A DNA stretch of 64,000 nucleotides from assembly GCF_003595525.1 (NCBI RefSeq), contig NZ_CP022680.1:894001-958000 (forward strand), read 5' to 3'. The notes below the pieces were generated by a model that saw only the letters and a list, made by a program, of their open reading frames with translations, was not told the DNA's origin and ran no database searches. A program made the position numbers and the translations under genes. Positions within the stretch are counted from its first letter, which is position 1. Each line of letters opens with the position of its first letter. Of this stretch, positions 26,843 through 35,748 are shown piece after piece. The stretch is from Streptococcus respiraculi. Its GTDB lineage: Bacteria; Bacillota; Bacilli; Lactobacillales; Streptococcaceae.

Positions 26843-27232
26843 ATGTCAACATTATATGTATTACTAGGATTTCTCGTATTACTAGGGGCTTGGATGGGGT
26901 TCAATTACTGGCGCTTGCGCCAAGCCGCAAAAGTAGTAGAAAACCATGAATTTGCGGAAAAAATTCATACCAGCCAGCTAATTGATGTGCGAGAGCCAGG
27001 AGAATACCATAAAAAACATATTATGGGTGCCCGTAATATCCCTTATCAACAATTGAAACAAAGTCTTGCAGCCCTTCGGAAAGATAAGCCTGTCTTGTTG
27101 TATGAAAATGATCGCGGACAGTTGGTTACTCAAGCAGCTCTGCTATTGAAAAAGCAAGGATTTAACGAAATTTATATTCTTAGCTATGGTTTGAATGCCT
27201 GGGATGGCAAAGTGAAAACAGTGGCTAACTAG
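26843..27232 (+). CDS. Membrane-anchored rhodanese-like protein without catalytic Cys
   Basis: The 129-aa protein has one N-terminal transmembrane helix (residues 4-25) and a cytosolic rhodanese domain (LIDVREPGEYHKKHIMGARNIP). At the active loop, where a sulfurtransferase would have Cys, it reads LLYENDRGQL, so sulfur transfer by the normal mechanism is not expected. It abuts yqgQ with AAGGAGAGTTAA before the ATG. This pair is a conserved streptococcal arrangement. A structural or signalling role is inferred. Confidence 0.85.
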   Translation: MSTLYVLLGFLVLLGAWMGFNYWRLRQAAKVVENHEFAEKIHTSQLIDVREPGEYHKKHIMGARNIPYQQLKQSLAALRKDKPVLLYENDRGQLVTQAALLLKKQGFNEIYILSYGLNAWDGKVKTVAN

Positions 27233-27258
27233 AAGTAGACACATTTGAAAGGTAAAAC

Positions 27259-28884
27259 ATGAAAAAATATACAGGGTTGGTCTTGCTCACAGCTTTAGTC
27301 TTAGGAGCAGCTCAACCATCGGCAGCAGTGGCAACCGTCACCGAGATTCATCAGCCGTCTCAAGCGCAGCTAGATCAAGCAGTAAAAAAGGCAGAAGCAG
27401 AGGTTCAAGCAACTCAGGCAGAAGTAAATCGCTTGGCTAATGAAGTCAATCAGGCAGAAGCACCTTACAAAGAGGCAAAAGAACGCTTAGAACGGGCCCA
27501 ACGAAAAGTGAATGCCATCAATCAAATGGTGTTATCAGCAGAATACATCGCGTCTTTAGAGGAGTATAATGTAACAGATGCTGCCGAACAAGAGGCACGC
27601 AATCACCTAAAAGAGTTAAAGGCTGGGGAGCGTGCTGCTAATTCATTTAAAAGCAATCCTGATGATCAGGTTAGAACGGTTAACCCCGCTCAACTGACGG
27701 AGGAACAAAAGAAAGAATTGGCGCATTTTGCGGCGGATGTCATCAATCAGTTGAGAAGCCAAGCAGGAACTCATAAAGTGATTGTTTCAGAAGGTGCGCA
27801 GCAGTTAGCAGCAACAGCTCAGTCGTCAAGTCAAGATACAGCTACTATTGCAGCAAGTCTAGGTTTAAAATCTGCTCGAGGCGAACAGGTGCCAGCCTAT
27901 ACAGACCTTGTAGCAGCAAGCGCAAAATCTGCAACCATGGATAATCTTAAAGCGGGGCTTTATGAAGCCATCTTGTCATGGTTAGTAGATAGTGAGAAGT
28001 GGGATGATGCCGTTCGAATCGTTGGATTAAATGATGAAACACCTTCTTATCTTGGTTTAGCTGTATCAAGCGCAGGTCTTCGCCTTATTCTAGTACCGCA
28101 AGAAAATATCAACCAAGGAAGTAGCTTTAATCAGACAGAAATCGTCAATCCAAATACAAGAGAGGCGATTTTAGAGGAGGCAAATCAAGCTGCTGCTGAG
28201 CTTCAGAAGAAACAAGCTGCCTATGAAATTGTAACAGATCAGTTAAAAGAGGCAAAAGCAACTTTGGCTGTGGCTCAAGACCGGTTGAAGCAAGTGCAAG
28301 ATGCCTTGGCAAAAGCGAAAGGAGTGGCTAAACCACCTGTAACCAAGCCAAGCCACACCAAGCCTGCTCCGCCCTCTACCAAATCAAATAGCGTCAAACC
28401 AGTAAAGCCAGTAAAGCCAGTAAAGCCAGTAAAGCCAGTAAAGCCAGTAAAGCCAGTAAAACCAAAGGCAGGGGCACAAGCAACAGATACGACTGTTCCT
28501 GTTTACCGCCTCTACCATCCAGGTTTAAGAGTTCACCTCTACACCAAAGATAGCAATGAAAAGACAGTCTTGTCTCAGCGTGGTTGGCAGTATGAAGGAA
28601 TTTCGTGGAAGACAGAGACACAGAAAGGAAAGCCAGTCTACCGCCTCTATCATCCAGGGCTCAAAGTTCATCTTTATACAATTGATGCGAATGAATATAA
28701 GGTTTTAGCAAATCGTGGTTGGAAACAAGAGGGTGTTGCTTACCGTTCTTACGGAGATGTCAAAATTTACCGTCTCTATCACCCAGGTTTGAAGAAACAC
28801 TTGTATACCAAAGATGCAAATGAATACAAAGTCTTAGCAAATCGTGGCTGGAAGCAAGAAGGCATCGCTTGGTATAGCCGATAG
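27259..28884 (+). CDS. Secreted coiled-coil/CAP-like protein with KPV linker and three DUF5648-type repeats
   Basis: The 541-aa protein has a signal peptide (residues 1 to about 25), a helical heptad region (30-90), a CAP/SEC10-PgrA-like domain (about 130-275, ELAHFAADVINQLRSQAG), a second coiled coil (290-350), a seven-fold KPV linker (about 380-400) and three repeats of about 42-46 aa. The repeats share YRLYHPGL..HLYT.D.NE..VL..RGW..EG, the DUF5648 pattern found on Gram-positive hydrolases. No LPXTG sorting signal exists, so it is released or held by its repeats. It may bind the cell wall or the host. It stands alone and has a large terminator. Confidence 0.85.
   Translation: MKKYTGLVLLTALVLGAAQPSAAVATVTEIHQPSQAQLDQAVKKAEAEVQATQAEVNRLANEVNQAEAPYKEAKERLERAQRKVNAINQMVLSAEYIASLEEYNVTDAAEQEARNHLKELKAGERAANSFKSNPDDQVRTVNPAQLTEEQKKELAHFAADVINQLRSQAGTHKVIVSEGAQQLAATAQSSSQDTATIAASLGLKSARGEQVPAYTDLVAASAKSATMDNLKAGLYEAILSWLVDSEKWDDAVRIVGLNDETPSYLGLAVSSAGLRLILVPQENINQGSSFNQTEIVNPNTREAILEEANQAAAELQKKQAAYEIVTDQLKEAKATLAVAQDRLKQVQDALAKAKGVAKPPVTKPSHTKPAPPSTKSNSVKPVKPVKPVKPVKPVKPVKPVKPKAGAQATDTTVPVYRLYHPGLRVHLYTKDSNEKTVLSQRGWQYEGISWKTETQKGKPVYRLYHPGLKVHLYTIDANEYKVLANRGWKQEGVAYRSYGDVKIYRLYHPGLKKHLYTKDANEYKVLANRGWKQEGIAWYSR
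28396..28458 (+). repeat. 9-bp x 7 minisatellite encoding the KPV linker
   Basis: CCAGTAAAG recurs seven times (from 28399 in steps of nine), almost without silent variation. Because the unit is in frame, copy changes only alter the length of the surface protein's proline-rich spacer. Confidence 0.9.
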
Positions 28885-28888
28885 AAAA

Positions 28889-28977
28889 AAGAGGTTAGGG
28901 CCTAGTGAAGCGTATCCCAATCGTTAGCTGTTCTGTCTAAGGATTGAGGTGGTTCACTAGTTGTTCGGCCTCTTCTT
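28889..28977 (+). terminator. Large branched terminator after the surface protein gene
   Basis: AAGAGG...CCTAGTGAA pairs with TTCACTAG...CCTCTT. An inner CCCAATC/GATTG stem sits inside it, and TTCTTT follows. It lies five bases past the stop. Confidence 0.65.
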
Positions 28978-29064
28978 TCATGGCCGAAAAAGGAGTGTAA
29001 ACAGTCAAAACCAGAGACGATTCCTCAGTTCTATACTTTTGGGATAGGTTTGCGCTTTTAGTTG

Positions 29065-29073
29065 TGCTATAAT
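29065..29073 (+). promoter_or_regulatory. Extended -10 promoter of rsmD, predicting a leaderless transcript
   Basis: TGCTATAAT is followed by only AAGAACT before ATG 29081, so transcription should start at or next to the start codon. No Shine-Dalgarno sequence is present. Confidence 0.6.
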
Positions 29074-29080
29074 AAGAACT

Positions 29081-29620
29081 ATGAGAATTATTTCTGGAAA
29101 TTATGGCGGAAGACCCCTCAAAACCTTGCCAGGAAAGACGACACGTCCGACCTCAGACAAGGTCCGAGGTGCTATGTTTAACATGATTGGTCCTTATTTT
29201 AACGGGGGTCGTGTTCTAGACTTGTTTGCAGGAAGCGGTGGCTTGTCTATTGAGGCTGTTTCACGGGGCATGGCGCAGGCTGTTCTGGTAGAACGTGACC
29301 GACAGGCGCAGGCGATTATCAAAGAAAACATTGCCATGACCAAGGAGGCAGGTAAGTTTCAACTGTTACAAATGGAAGCCAACCAAGCCTTGCAGGTCGT
29401 CAAAGGTCCGTTTGACCTCGTCTTTTTAGACCCACCTTACGCCAAGGAAACGATTGTTGAGACGGTCACGAGCTTATGTCAGAAAAATTTACTGGCAGAA
29501 GAGGTCATGGTGGTTTGTGAGACGGATAAGCAGGTCCAACTTCCAGAAGAAATCGCAGATTTGGGAATCTGGAAAGAAAAAATTTATGGAATCAGCAAGG
29601 TAACGGTCTATGTCAGATAA
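29081..29620 (+). CDS. rsmD: 16S rRNA (guanine966-N2)-methyltransferase
   Basis: The 179-aa SAM-dependent enzyme methylates G966 of 16S r[16 protein letters not shown] at the N-terminus, [16 protein letters not shown], the SAM loop [15 protein letters not shown] and the catalytic FLDPPY are the family landmarks. The start is fixed by the conserved N-terminus, which leaves no room for a leader. It overlaps coaD by 11 bases. Confidence 0.94.
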   Translation: MRIISGNYGGRPLKTLPGKTTRPTSDKVRGAMFNMIGPYFNGGRVLDLFAGSGGLSIEAVSRGMAQAVLVERDRQAQAIIKENIAMTKEAGKFQLLQMEANQALQVVKGPFDLVFLDPPYAKETIVETVTSLCQKNLLAEEVMVVCETDKQVQLPEEIADLGIWKEKIYGISKVTVYVR

Positions 29621-30098
29621 AATCGGACTTTTTACAGGGTCATTTGATCCACTTACAAATGGGCATTTGGACTTGATTGAGCGTGCCAGTCACATGTTTG
29701 ATGTCCTCTATGTGGGGATCTTTGTCAATCCGCATAAGCGGGGACTCTTGACGAGTGAAGTGCGCAAACGCTTGATTGAAGAAGCAGTTGCCGATATGCC
29801 GAACGTCAAGGTATTGGTTAGCCAAGATGAGTTGGTGGTTGATGTGGCGCGCAAAATCGGTGCACGCTACTTGGTGCGTGGTCTACGCAATGGCATTGAT
29901 TTGGAATACGAATTGAGTTTTGATTTTTACAATCGCGCTTTAGCTCCAGAAATCGAGACCATTTATCTGTTAGCAAAGCCCGAGTACAAGTTTGTCTCTT
30001 CTAGTCAGGTGCGGGAATTGCTCCAATTTGGCCAAGATATCAGCCTCTATGTACCTAAAAATATTAGCAAGGAGCTAAACAAGAATGAAAAAAAATAG
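29610..30098 (+). CDS. coaD: Phosphopantetheine adenylyltransferase
   Basis: The 162-aa nucleotidyltransferase makes dephospho-CoA from 4'-phosphopantetheine and ATP, the penultimate step of CoA synthesis. [18 protein letters not shown] carries the (H/T)xGH motif, followed by [12 protein letters not shown] and the ISSS-like [10 protein letters not shown]. It overlaps rsmD and sepM, so the three form an operon. Confidence 0.95.
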   Translation: MSDKIGLFTGSFDPLTNGHLDLIERASHMFDVLYVGIFVNPHKRGLLTSEVRKRLIEEAVADMPNVKVLVSQDELVVDVARKIGARYLVRGLRNGIDLEYELSFDFYNRALAPEIETIYLLAKPEYKFVSSSQVRELLQFGQDISLYVPKNISKELNKNEKK

Positions 30099-31134
30099 AA
30101 AATTACTCCTGATTCTCTCGCTTGTCGTATCAACTATTTTATTATGGGGGGCTTTTCTTTTCCCACTTCCCTACTATATCGAAAGTCCTGGTGGTGCATC
30201 GGATATCCGGTCGGTATTAACAGTTGGTGATAAAAAAGATAACAAGCCAGGTTCTTATAACTTTGTCTACGTACAGGTCAAGCCTGCAACGGCTGTTCAG
30301 CTCTTGTTTGCAGCTCTTGATTCGCACTCAGACATTATTTCCAAGGAAGAATTAGCCGGTGGTGCGAATACGGAAGAATTTTATCGTATCAGCCAATTCT
30401 ACATGGAAACATCGCAAAATATGGCCAAATACCAAGGCTTGACCTTGGCGAAGAAAGAAACGTCTCTGGAATTTTTCGGGGTTTACGTTTTGAATGTAAC
30501 GGATGATTCAACTTTTAAGAATATCTTGAATATTGCAGATACCGTAGTCAGTGTCAATGGCAAGACCTTTAAGAGTTCACCTGAATTGATTGAATACGTC
30601 AGCGGTTTGAAACTTGGTAGCGACGTCAAGGTCGGTTATTTGAGTGGAGGCCAAGAACAGACAGCAGACGGAAAAATCATCAAGTTAGCAAATGGTAAAA
30701 ATGGGATTGGGATTGGTCTGGTTGACCATACTGAAGTGAAAAGTAGTGAGAAGATTGACTTCCAGACAGGCAATATCGGTGGTCCTAGTGCAGGCTTGAT
30801 GTTTACGCTTGCCATTTATACCCAGTTGGCGGATCCTGATTTGCGGGACGGTCGCATGATTGCAGGAACTGGTACCATTGAGCAAGACGGTTCAGTCGGA
30901 GATATCGGTGGAGCAGACAAGAAAGTTCTCTCTGCGGCCAAAGCAGGAGCAAGTATTTTCTTTGTCCCGAATAACCCTGTTGACAAAGAGATTTTGAAGC
31001 AAAAACCAGATGCTAAAACCAACTATGAAGAAGCAATGGAGGCTGTTAAAAAGGACAAATTAGACATCAAGGTCGTACCTGTGACCAATGTCAAAGATGC
31101 CATTGACTACCTCAAGAAAACCAAGAGCCAGTAA
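30085..31134 (+). CDS. sepM: SepM-type PDZ/Lon-like membrane protease
   Basis: The 349-aa protein has one N-terminal transmembrane helix, a PDZ domain (about 115-200, [27 protein letters not shown]) and a Lon-type serine protease domain with the Ser in NIGGPSAGL and the Lys in [14 protein letters not shown]. In S. mutans SepM trims the secreted competence/bacteriocin peptide outside the cell. The same role in pheromone processing is inferred here. It is the last gene of the operon, with a terminator overlapping its stop codon. Confidence 0.9.
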   Translation: MKKNRKLLLILSLVVSTILLWGAFLFPLPYYIESPGGASDIRSVLTVGDKKDNKPGSYNFVYVQVKPATAVQLLFAALDSHSDIISKEELAGGANTEEFYRISQFYMETSQNMAKYQGLTLAKKETSLEFFGVYVLNVTDDSTFKNILNIADTVVSVNGKTFKSSPELIEYVSGLKLGSDVKVGYLSGGQEQTADGKIIKLANGKNGIGIGLVDHTEVKSSEKIDFQTGNIGGPSAGLMFTLAIYTQLADPDLRDGRMIAGTGTIEQDGSVGDIGGADKKVLSAAKAGASIFFVPNNPVDKEILKQKPDAKTNYEEAMEAVKKDKLDIKVVPVTNVKDAIDYLKKTKSQ

Positions 31135-31147
31135 AAGGCTCTTTTTT
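31123..31147 (+). terminator. Terminator of rsmD-coaD-sepM
   Basis: AAGAGCC-AGTAAAA-GGCTCTTTTTT. The left arm lies in the last codons of sepM. Confidence 0.85.
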
Positions 31148-31188
31148 GCTAGTCCTCAACTAGTAGAAGAGGTTGCTTGCGTTAGCAC

Positions 31189-31593
31189 TATAGTGAATTG
31201 AATAAAGGTTAGGACATCGTTATACTCTATAAAAATCAAAATCTGACTAGCTTCCACAATTGAGAATTGTGGAAGGTTGGAAATAGCCCGAGCTTAGCTC
31301 GTCCCCTTGCAATTAAGAATTGTGGAAGGTTGGAAATAGCCCGAGCTTAGCTCGCCCCTTGCAATTAAGAATTGTGGAAGGTTGGAAATAGCCCGAGCTT
31401 AGCTCGCCCTTTGCAATTGAGAATTGTGGAAGGTTGGAAATAGCCCGAGCTTAGCTCGCCCTTTGCAATTGAGAATTGTGGAAGGTTGGAAATAGCCCGA
31501 GCTTAGCTCGTCCCCTTGCAATTGAGAATTGTGGAAGGCTGGAAATAGCCCGAGCACAGCTCTTAGTCCGTGTTTGGTTCTCAATCCACTAAT
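31189..31593. mobile_element. MITE-like element, copy 2, inverted relative to copy 1
   Basis: The left end TATAGTGAATTGAATAAAGG and AGGACATCGTTA match the complement of the right end of copy 1. The right end TTAGTCCGTGTTTGGTTCTC plus AATCCACTA matches the complement of its left end. The interior differs: copy 1 has long direct repeats, whereas this one has six 52/53-bp units. Confidence 0.6.
31253..31578. repeat. Tandem array of six 52/53-bp units
   Basis: GAATTGTGGAAGG starts at 31264, 31317, 31369, 31421, 31473 and 31526, giving periods of 53, 52, 52, 52 and 53. The units are nearly identical until the last, which diverges after AGCCCGAGC. Each unit holds a small palindrome CGAGC-TTA-GCTCG and an AATT-(G/A)AG-AATT element, so transcripts would form a string of hairpins. 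The first unit is extended to CTTCCACAATT/AATTGTGGAAG. Confidence 0.9.
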
Positions 31594-31637
31594 ACCTAAG
31601 AGGATATCGAAAAGTTGCCACATGGATTGGAGATGAG

Positions 31638-31652
31638 AATGTTCTGAAAATT
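31638..31652. promoter_or_regulatory. CodY-box-like sequence upstream of yutD
   Basis: AATGTTCTGAAAATT differs from the CodY consensus AATTTTCWGAAAATT at one position. It lies 43 bp before the -10 of the yutD-rlmN-vanZ operon, which suggests nutritional control. Confidence 0.45.
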
Positions 31653-31692
31653 CTCTTATACGTCTTGTCTCTATCAATCTGATGCTAAATCA

Positions 31693-31701
31693 TGTTATAA
31701 T
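31693..31701 (+). promoter_or_regulatory. Extended -10 promoter of yutD
   Basis: TGTTATAAT is a TGn-extended -10 with no clear -35. A 30-nt leader ends in AAAAGGAGGAGTG before ATG 31740. Confidence 0.55.
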
Positions 31702-31739
31702 AATAAGGTTAGATAGAAAAAAAGAGAAAAGGAGGAGTG

Positions 31740-32306
31740 ATGAAAAAGGAAATCGCACCTGAATTGTACAATTATAATAAATTTCCTGGTCCAAGTTTTG
31801 CCCGTGTTGGGGACAAGGTTGTCGCAGAAAATATTGAATTAGACTTATTGGATGACTATCGTGAAGCCTTTGACCCGACGGCTTTTGGTCAACGATTTTC
31901 TCCCCTCATGTTAAAATTTGATTACATTGTGGGAGACTGGGGCAACGAACAGCTCCGTTTGAAAGGCTTTTACAAAGATGAAAAGGCAGTAAAGTCTGAT
32001 TTGAAAATCAGTCGTTTGGATGATTATTTGACCGAGTTTTGTAACTTTGGCTGTGCCTATTTTGTCTTGGAAAATCATGAACCGCAGGAACCACCAGTGG
32101 AAGTGGAAGAACGTCCAACCCGCAGACGTCGCAGTAGGAATAATCGTAAGCCTCAGCGTTCATTTACCGTAAAAGAAAAAAGCGATAAACAAAATCAACG
32201 TTCGCAAAAGCAAACCAAACCAGAACGTAGTAAAAAACAAAACAAGAAAAAGAATCAGCGTGAACCACAAGAAAACAAACGTGGCTTTGTGATTCGTCAA
32301 AAGTAG
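31740..32306 (+). CDS. yutD: YutD-like protein with basic low-complexity tail
   Basis: Residues 1-118 match the YutD (DUF1027) domain of Firmicutes: [35 protein letters not shown] and the [19 protein letters not shown] block. Residues 119-188 are a very basic Arg/Lys/Gln/Asn-rich tail ([10 protein letters not shown] and several KQ repeats), likely disordered and able to bind RNA. ATG 31740 follows GGAGGAGTG. It precedes rlmN by seven bases, consistent with an RNA-linked role, which is inference. Confidence 0.85.
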   Translation: MKKEIAPELYNYNKFPGPSFARVGDKVVAENIELDLLDDYREAFDPTAFGQRFSPLMLKFDYIVGDWGNEQLRLKGFYKDEKAVKSDLKISRLDDYLTEFCNFGCAYFVLENHEPQEPPVEVEERPTRRRRSRNNRKPQRSFTVKEKSDKQNQRSQKQTKPERSKKQNKKKNQREPQENKRGFVIRQK

Positions 32307-32313
32307 GAGACCT

Positions 32314-33426
32314 ATGAAACCATCGATTTATAGCCTGAGCCGTACTGATTTGACGGACTGGGTATTGGAACAAGACGAAAAAAAATTCCGAGCAACTCAG
32401 ATTTGGGAGTGGCTGTATCGCCAGCGTGTCCAGACCTTTGAAGAGATGACCAATCTTTCGAAGGACTTGATTGCAAAACTCAATGACCACTTTGTTGTCA
32501 ACCCTCTCAAGCAACGCATCGTGCAGGAATCAAAAGACGGGACAGTCAAATACCTCTTTGAATTGCCTGACGGTATGCTGATTGAGACCGTTTTGATGCG
32601 GCAACATTATGGTTTATCTGTCTGCGTGACGACCCAGGTTGGCTGTAATATTGGCTGTACCTTCTGCGCTTCTGGCTTGATTCGCAAGCAACGGGATTTG
32701 AATAGCGGAGAAATCATGGCGCAGATTATGCTAGTGCAGAAGTATTTTGACGATCGCAATCAAGGTGAACGTGTCAGCCATATCGTGGTCATGGGGATTG
32801 GAGAACCTTTTGACAACTATGATAATGTCCTTAATTTCTTACGGATTGTCAATGATGACAAGGGAATGGCAATCGGAGCTCGTCATATCACGGTGTCTAC
32901 CTCTGGATTAGCACCGAAGATCCGTGAATTTGCGCGAGAAGGTGTGCAGGTCAATCTTGCCGTTTCTCTTCACGCACCGAATAACGATATTCGCTCAAGT
33001 ATCATGCGAATTAACCGCAAGTTTCCAATCGAGGTCTTATTTGAAGCGATTGAAGATTATATTGAAACGACAAACCGCCGTGTAACCTTTGAGTACATCA
33101 TGCTCAACGAAGTCAATGACGGTGTAGAACAGGCGCAAGAATTGGCAGATTTGACCAAGAAAATTCGTAAGTTGTCTTATGTCAATTTGATTCCCTACAA
33201 TCCTGTCAGTGAGCATGATCAGTATAGTCGCTCTACGCCAGAACGTGTGGCAGCCTTCTATGATTGCCTTAAGAAAAATGGTGTCAACTGCGTTGTCCGT
33301 CAGGAACATGGTACCGATATTGATGCAGCCTGCGGTCAGTTGCGTTCCAACACCATGAAAAAAGACCGCGAATCAGCGCGTGCCCGCATCGCAGCAGCCA
33401 AGGCAAAAGCAGGCATTAAGGCATGA
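32314..33426 (+). CDS. rlmN: Dual-specificity 23S rRNA/tRNA adenine-C2 methyltransferase
   Basis: The 370-aa radical SAM enzyme methylates A2503 of 23S rRNA and A37 of some tRNAs. The cluster motif is [11 protein letters not shown], followed by [14 protein letters not shown] and [10 protein letters not shown]. The C-terminal Cys region ([20 protein letters not shown]) supplies the mechanistic cysteine. It ends overlapping vanZ by ATGA. Confidence 0.95.
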   Translation: MKPSIYSLSRTDLTDWVLEQDEKKFRATQIWEWLYRQRVQTFEEMTNLSKDLIAKLNDHFVVNPLKQRIVQESKDGTVKYLFELPDGMLIETVLMRQHYGLSVCVTTQVGCNIGCTFCASGLIRKQRDLNSGEIMAQIMLVQKYFDDRNQGERVSHIVVMGIGEPFDNYDNVLNFLRIVNDDKGMAIGARHITVSTSGLAPKIREFAREGVQVNLAVSLHAPNNDIRSSIMRINRKFPIEVLFEAIEDYIETTNRRVTFEYIMLNEVNDGVEQAQELADLTKKIRKLSYVNLIPYNPVSEHDQYSRSTPERVAAFYDCLKKNGVNCVVRQEHGTDIDAACGQLRSNTMKKDRESARARIAAAKAKAGIKA

Positions 33427-33968
33427 AACAACTCTTCCAAAAAGACGGAGAATTGACTCTTCTTGGTCGAAAAATAACCTTGTTCTTAGCGCGGATTTAT
33501 GCTCTTGTAATCTGTTGCATGTGCTTTCTGCCACAAAATATTTACCCTCAGTACAAGATGTTTTCTACGCCAGGCATCGTCCAAATCGGTAGCCTCTATA
33601 TTTTACCAATTCCGTTTAATAGTTTTGTGAATGCTGATAAGCTGGACAGTCTGGCTGATTGGTGGCTGGTTTTGCTTCAAAATCTGACCAATATTTTTCT
33701 GCTCTATCCTATCGTCTTAGCTTTTGTGTTTCTTTTTAAAAAATGGCAGAGCCTTCGAGCGGTTATCACTTATAGCTTTTTAATCAGTCTATTCATCGAG
33801 TGTACCCAGCTCTTGCTGGACTTCCTCTTTGATGTTGGTCGCGTCTTTGAAATTGATGACCTCTGGACCAATACATTGGGTGGAATTCTTGCCTACCTGA
33901 CCTATCGTGTCTGGAAGAAAGCCTTTACAAAAAATGAAGATTTTTTCAAAAAGCACTTGACAAAGTAA
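33423..33968 (+). CDS. VanZ family membrane protein
   Basis: The 181-aa protein has four to five transmembrane helices and the VanZ signature near [15 protein letters not shown] and [20 protein letters not shown]. VanZ relatives affect teicoplanin or lipoglycopeptide tolerance and envelope traits, but most, like this one, are uncharacterised. It overlaps rlmN and is the last gene of the yutD operon. The promoter of the T-box leader begins inside its last four codons. Confidence 0.88.
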   Translation: MKQLFQKDGELTLLGRKITLFLARIYALVICCMCFLPQNIYPQYKMFSTPGIVQIGSLYILPIPFNSFVNADKLDSLADWWLVLLQNLTNIFLLYPIVLAFVFLFKKWQSLRAVITYSFLISLFIECTQLLLDFLFDVGRVFEIDDLWTNTLGGILAYLTYRVWKKAFTKNEDFFKKHLTK

Positions 33969-33985
33969 AAAAGAAGCCCTATAAT
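33957..33985 (+). promoter_or_regulatory. Consensus promoter of the trpB T-box leader
   Basis: TTGACA, a 17-bp spacer and TATAAT, a perfect SigA consensus that overlaps the end of the vanZ gene. Confidence 0.9.
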
Positions 33986-33991
33986 GTTTAC

Positions 33992-34246
33992 TAATCAGAA
34001 GAAGTAGTAAACGAGAAGTTTTCAGGGAGCTTGTGGGTATTGCGAACAAGCAGCGGACGTTTATGAAATGGGCTGAGGATCTGTATTGAATTCAAAACAA
34101 TGAGAATTCGGTTGGCACCCCTTACCGTGCAACTCCTTGATAGAGGAGCTTGAGATATGGAGATATTCTAGACAATCTCCATAAGTGAGGTGGCACCGTG
34201 TCATTGACGCCCTCGCATACATGTTTTGTATGCGGGGGCTTTTTTC
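33992..34246 (+). promoter_or_regulatory. T-box riboswitch, probably tRNA-Trp specific
   Basis: The leader contains a stem I region with AGCTTGT/ACAAGCA arms, the conserved T-box AAGTGAGGTGGCACCGTG (34183-34200), and a terminator, CGCCCTCGCATACA/TGTATGCGGGGGC plus seven T (34208-34246). TGG at 34069-34071 in GAAATGGGCTGAG is the likely specifier codon, in line with the downstream trpB. Uncharged tRNA-Trp would bind and stabilise the antiterminator. The specifier assignment is by eye. Confidence 0.88.
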
Positions 34247-34251
34247 GTAGC

Positions 34252-34358
34252 TTGATAGCCATTTATTTTGCCTTATTACGTTGTTAACGCGTCTTACCTA
34301 ACTTCAGTTATGCTTGCGACTCGTTGCCTAGTACTAAAACAAAATAAATGGCTATCAA
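34252..34358. repeat. 19-bp perfect inverted repeat in the trpB leader
   Basis: TTGATAGCCATTTATTTTG (34252-34270) and its exact complement (34340-34358) enclose 69 bp containing GTTGTTAACGCGTCTTACC. It lies between the T-box terminator and trpB. It may be an inserted element or a second RNA structure that forms only in read-through transcripts. Confidence 0.8.
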
Positions 34359-34384
34359 GGAAGGATTATACGGAGGATAATAGT

Positions 34385-34408
34385 ATGAACAAGCGATGGC
34401 GGGTGTAA
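34385..34408 (+). CDS. Candidate Trp-codon leader peptide MNKRWRV
   Basis: ATG AAC AAG CGA TGG CGG GTG TAA has a strong GGAGG eight bases upstream, better than the site of trpB itself, and carries one Trp codon at position 5. It lies between the T-box and trpB. It could couple ribosome movement to trpB expression, or be a fossil start. No attenuator hairpin is visible between it and trpB. Confidence 0.4.
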   Translation: MNKRWRV

Positions 34409-34467
34409 AATATAAAGTTGGTATAAATCAGGATAAGAATGTAACGAAAAATAGAAAGAGGCAGAAA

Positions 34468-35649
34468 ATGGCAGAAAAGGGATATTTTGGACAATTTGGC
34501 GGTAGCTTTGTACCAGAAGCGATTCAGGTATTGCTCGATGAATTAGAAGTGACATTTGAAACCTATCGTAAGGACCCAGAGTTTTTAGCAGAGTACCAGA
34601 CCTATTTGAAGGACTATTCGGGTCGGGAAACACCGCTTTACTTCGCGGAATCCTTGACAAAAAACCTGGGTGGTGCAAAGATTTATTTAAAACGGGAGGA
34701 TTTGAATCATCTCGGTTCTCATAAATTAAACAATGTGCTAGGACAGATTTTATTGGCGAAACGCATGGGGAAAACGCGGGTGATTGCAGAGACAGGAGCA
34801 GGTCAACATGGGGTTGCAACGGCTGCAGTAGCGGCTCGCTTCGGAATGGGATGTGACATTTACATGGGAGCTGAAGATGTCAAGCGCCAACGTCTCAATG
34901 TCTTTCGTATGGAAATGATGGGAGCTAAGGTACACGCGGTAACCGCGGGTACACAAACGTTAAAAGAAGCGGTAGACGCAGCATTTGGGGCATGGATGGC
35001 GGATTTGGAAGCCTTCTACGTCTTGGGTTCAGCGGTTGGACCGCACCCGTATCCAACCATTGTCCATGAATTTCAAAAGGTGATTAGTTTGGAATCTCGC
35101 CGCCAGATTTTGGAAAAAGAAGGTCGTCTGCCAGACTATGTCATGGCCTGTGTTGGCGGAGGGTCAAATGCAATTGGGGCATTCTCTCAATATGTGGCAG
35201 ATGAAACAGTTGGCCTAGTCGGCGTTGAAGCTGCTGGAAAGGGTGTCGATACCAGTATGCATGCGGCAACTATGACCAAGGGAAGCATTGGGATTGTGGA
35301 TGGCATGAAGACCATTGCCCTCTTTGATGACCAAGGTGGCGTAGCCCCGGTCTACTCCATTTCAGCAGGCTTAGATTATCCAGGAGTAGGTCCAGAGCAT
35401 GCTTTCTTTAAAGAAAGTGGGCGAGTGGAATATGTTGCGGCGACCGACGATGAAGCCGTTAATGCCCTCTTGACTCTCAGCCGAACAGAAGGAATTTTAC
35501 CAGCTATTGAAAGTTCGCACGCCCTTGCAGAAGCCATTAAGCGGGCTCCACAATTAGACAAGAATAAAATCATCATCGTCAATCTCTCCGGTCGAGGAGA
35601 TAAGGACGTAGCTGCGATTGCAGATTATTTGGAGGAAAGAAATCGCTAA
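34468..35649 (+). CDS. trpB: Tryptophan synthase beta chain, orphan
   Basis: The 393-aa PLP enzyme condenses indole and serine to tryptophan. The PLP Lys is in [10 protein letters not shown], close to the usual H-x-G-A-H-K-x-[23 protein letters not shown] and [12 protein letters not shown] follow as in TrpB1. I chose ATG 34468, which gives the conserved opening [13 protein letters not shown]; a start at 34396 adds a non-conserved lysine-rich stretch. No trpA or other trp gene is adjacent. With a T-box in front, indole salvage or an expression-regulated single gene is likely. Confidence 0.9.
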   Translation: MAEKGYFGQFGGSFVPEAIQVLLDELEVTFETYRKDPEFLAEYQTYLKDYSGRETPLYFAESLTKNLGGAKIYLKREDLNHLGSHKLNNVLGQILLAKRMGKTRVIAETGAGQHGVATAAVAARFGMGCDIYMGAEDVKRQRLNVFRMEMMGAKVHAVTAGTQTLKEAVDAAFGAWMADLEAFYVLGSAVGPHPYPTIVHEFQKVISLESRRQILEKEGRLPDYVMACVGGGSNAIGAFSQYVADETVGLVGVEAAGKGVDTSMHAATMTKGSIGIVDGMKTIALFDDQGGVAPVYSISAGLDYPGVGPEHAFFKESGRVEYVAATDDEAVNALLTLSRTEGILPAIESSHALAEAIKRAPQLDKNKIIIVNLSGRGDKDVAAIADYLEERNR

Positions 35650-35675
35650 AAAAGAGGGAGTTTTTCCTCTTTTTT
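35648..35675 (+). terminator. Terminator of trpB
   Basis: AAAAAGAGGGAG and TTCCTCTTTTTT form a stem starting in the stop codon, with a T-run. Confidence 0.8.
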
Positions 35676-35748
35676 AGCTTGAAAGCTTCCAAGTGTCCTA
35701 GAAAGGTGTATACTATAAGTGAACGCTTACAATATGAAAGGAACTATC

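Larger units (their letters stand above)
31148..31739. other. 592-bp gene-free region between sepM and yutD
   Basis: It contains a MITE-like element with a tandem array (31189-31593), a CodY-box match (31638-31652) and an extended -10 promoter for yutD (31693-31701). A 92-codon minus-strand frame at 31399-31677 is a by-product of the array and is not a gene. Confidence 0.75.

Noticed and set aside
28394..28621. Minus-strand 75-aa frame with a leucine/alanine repeat
   Set aside because: It is the antisense reading of the KPV minisatellite.
31399..31677. 92-codon minus-strand ORF
   Set aside because: It is produced by the 52/53-bp tandem array (period-driven repeats in the translation) and has no ribosome-binding site.
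34396..34467. Longer trpB start adding 24 residues
   Set aside because: The added residues are lysine-rich and unconserved; TrpB begins at GYFGQFGG in this family and ATG 34468 has an AGAGGC site.
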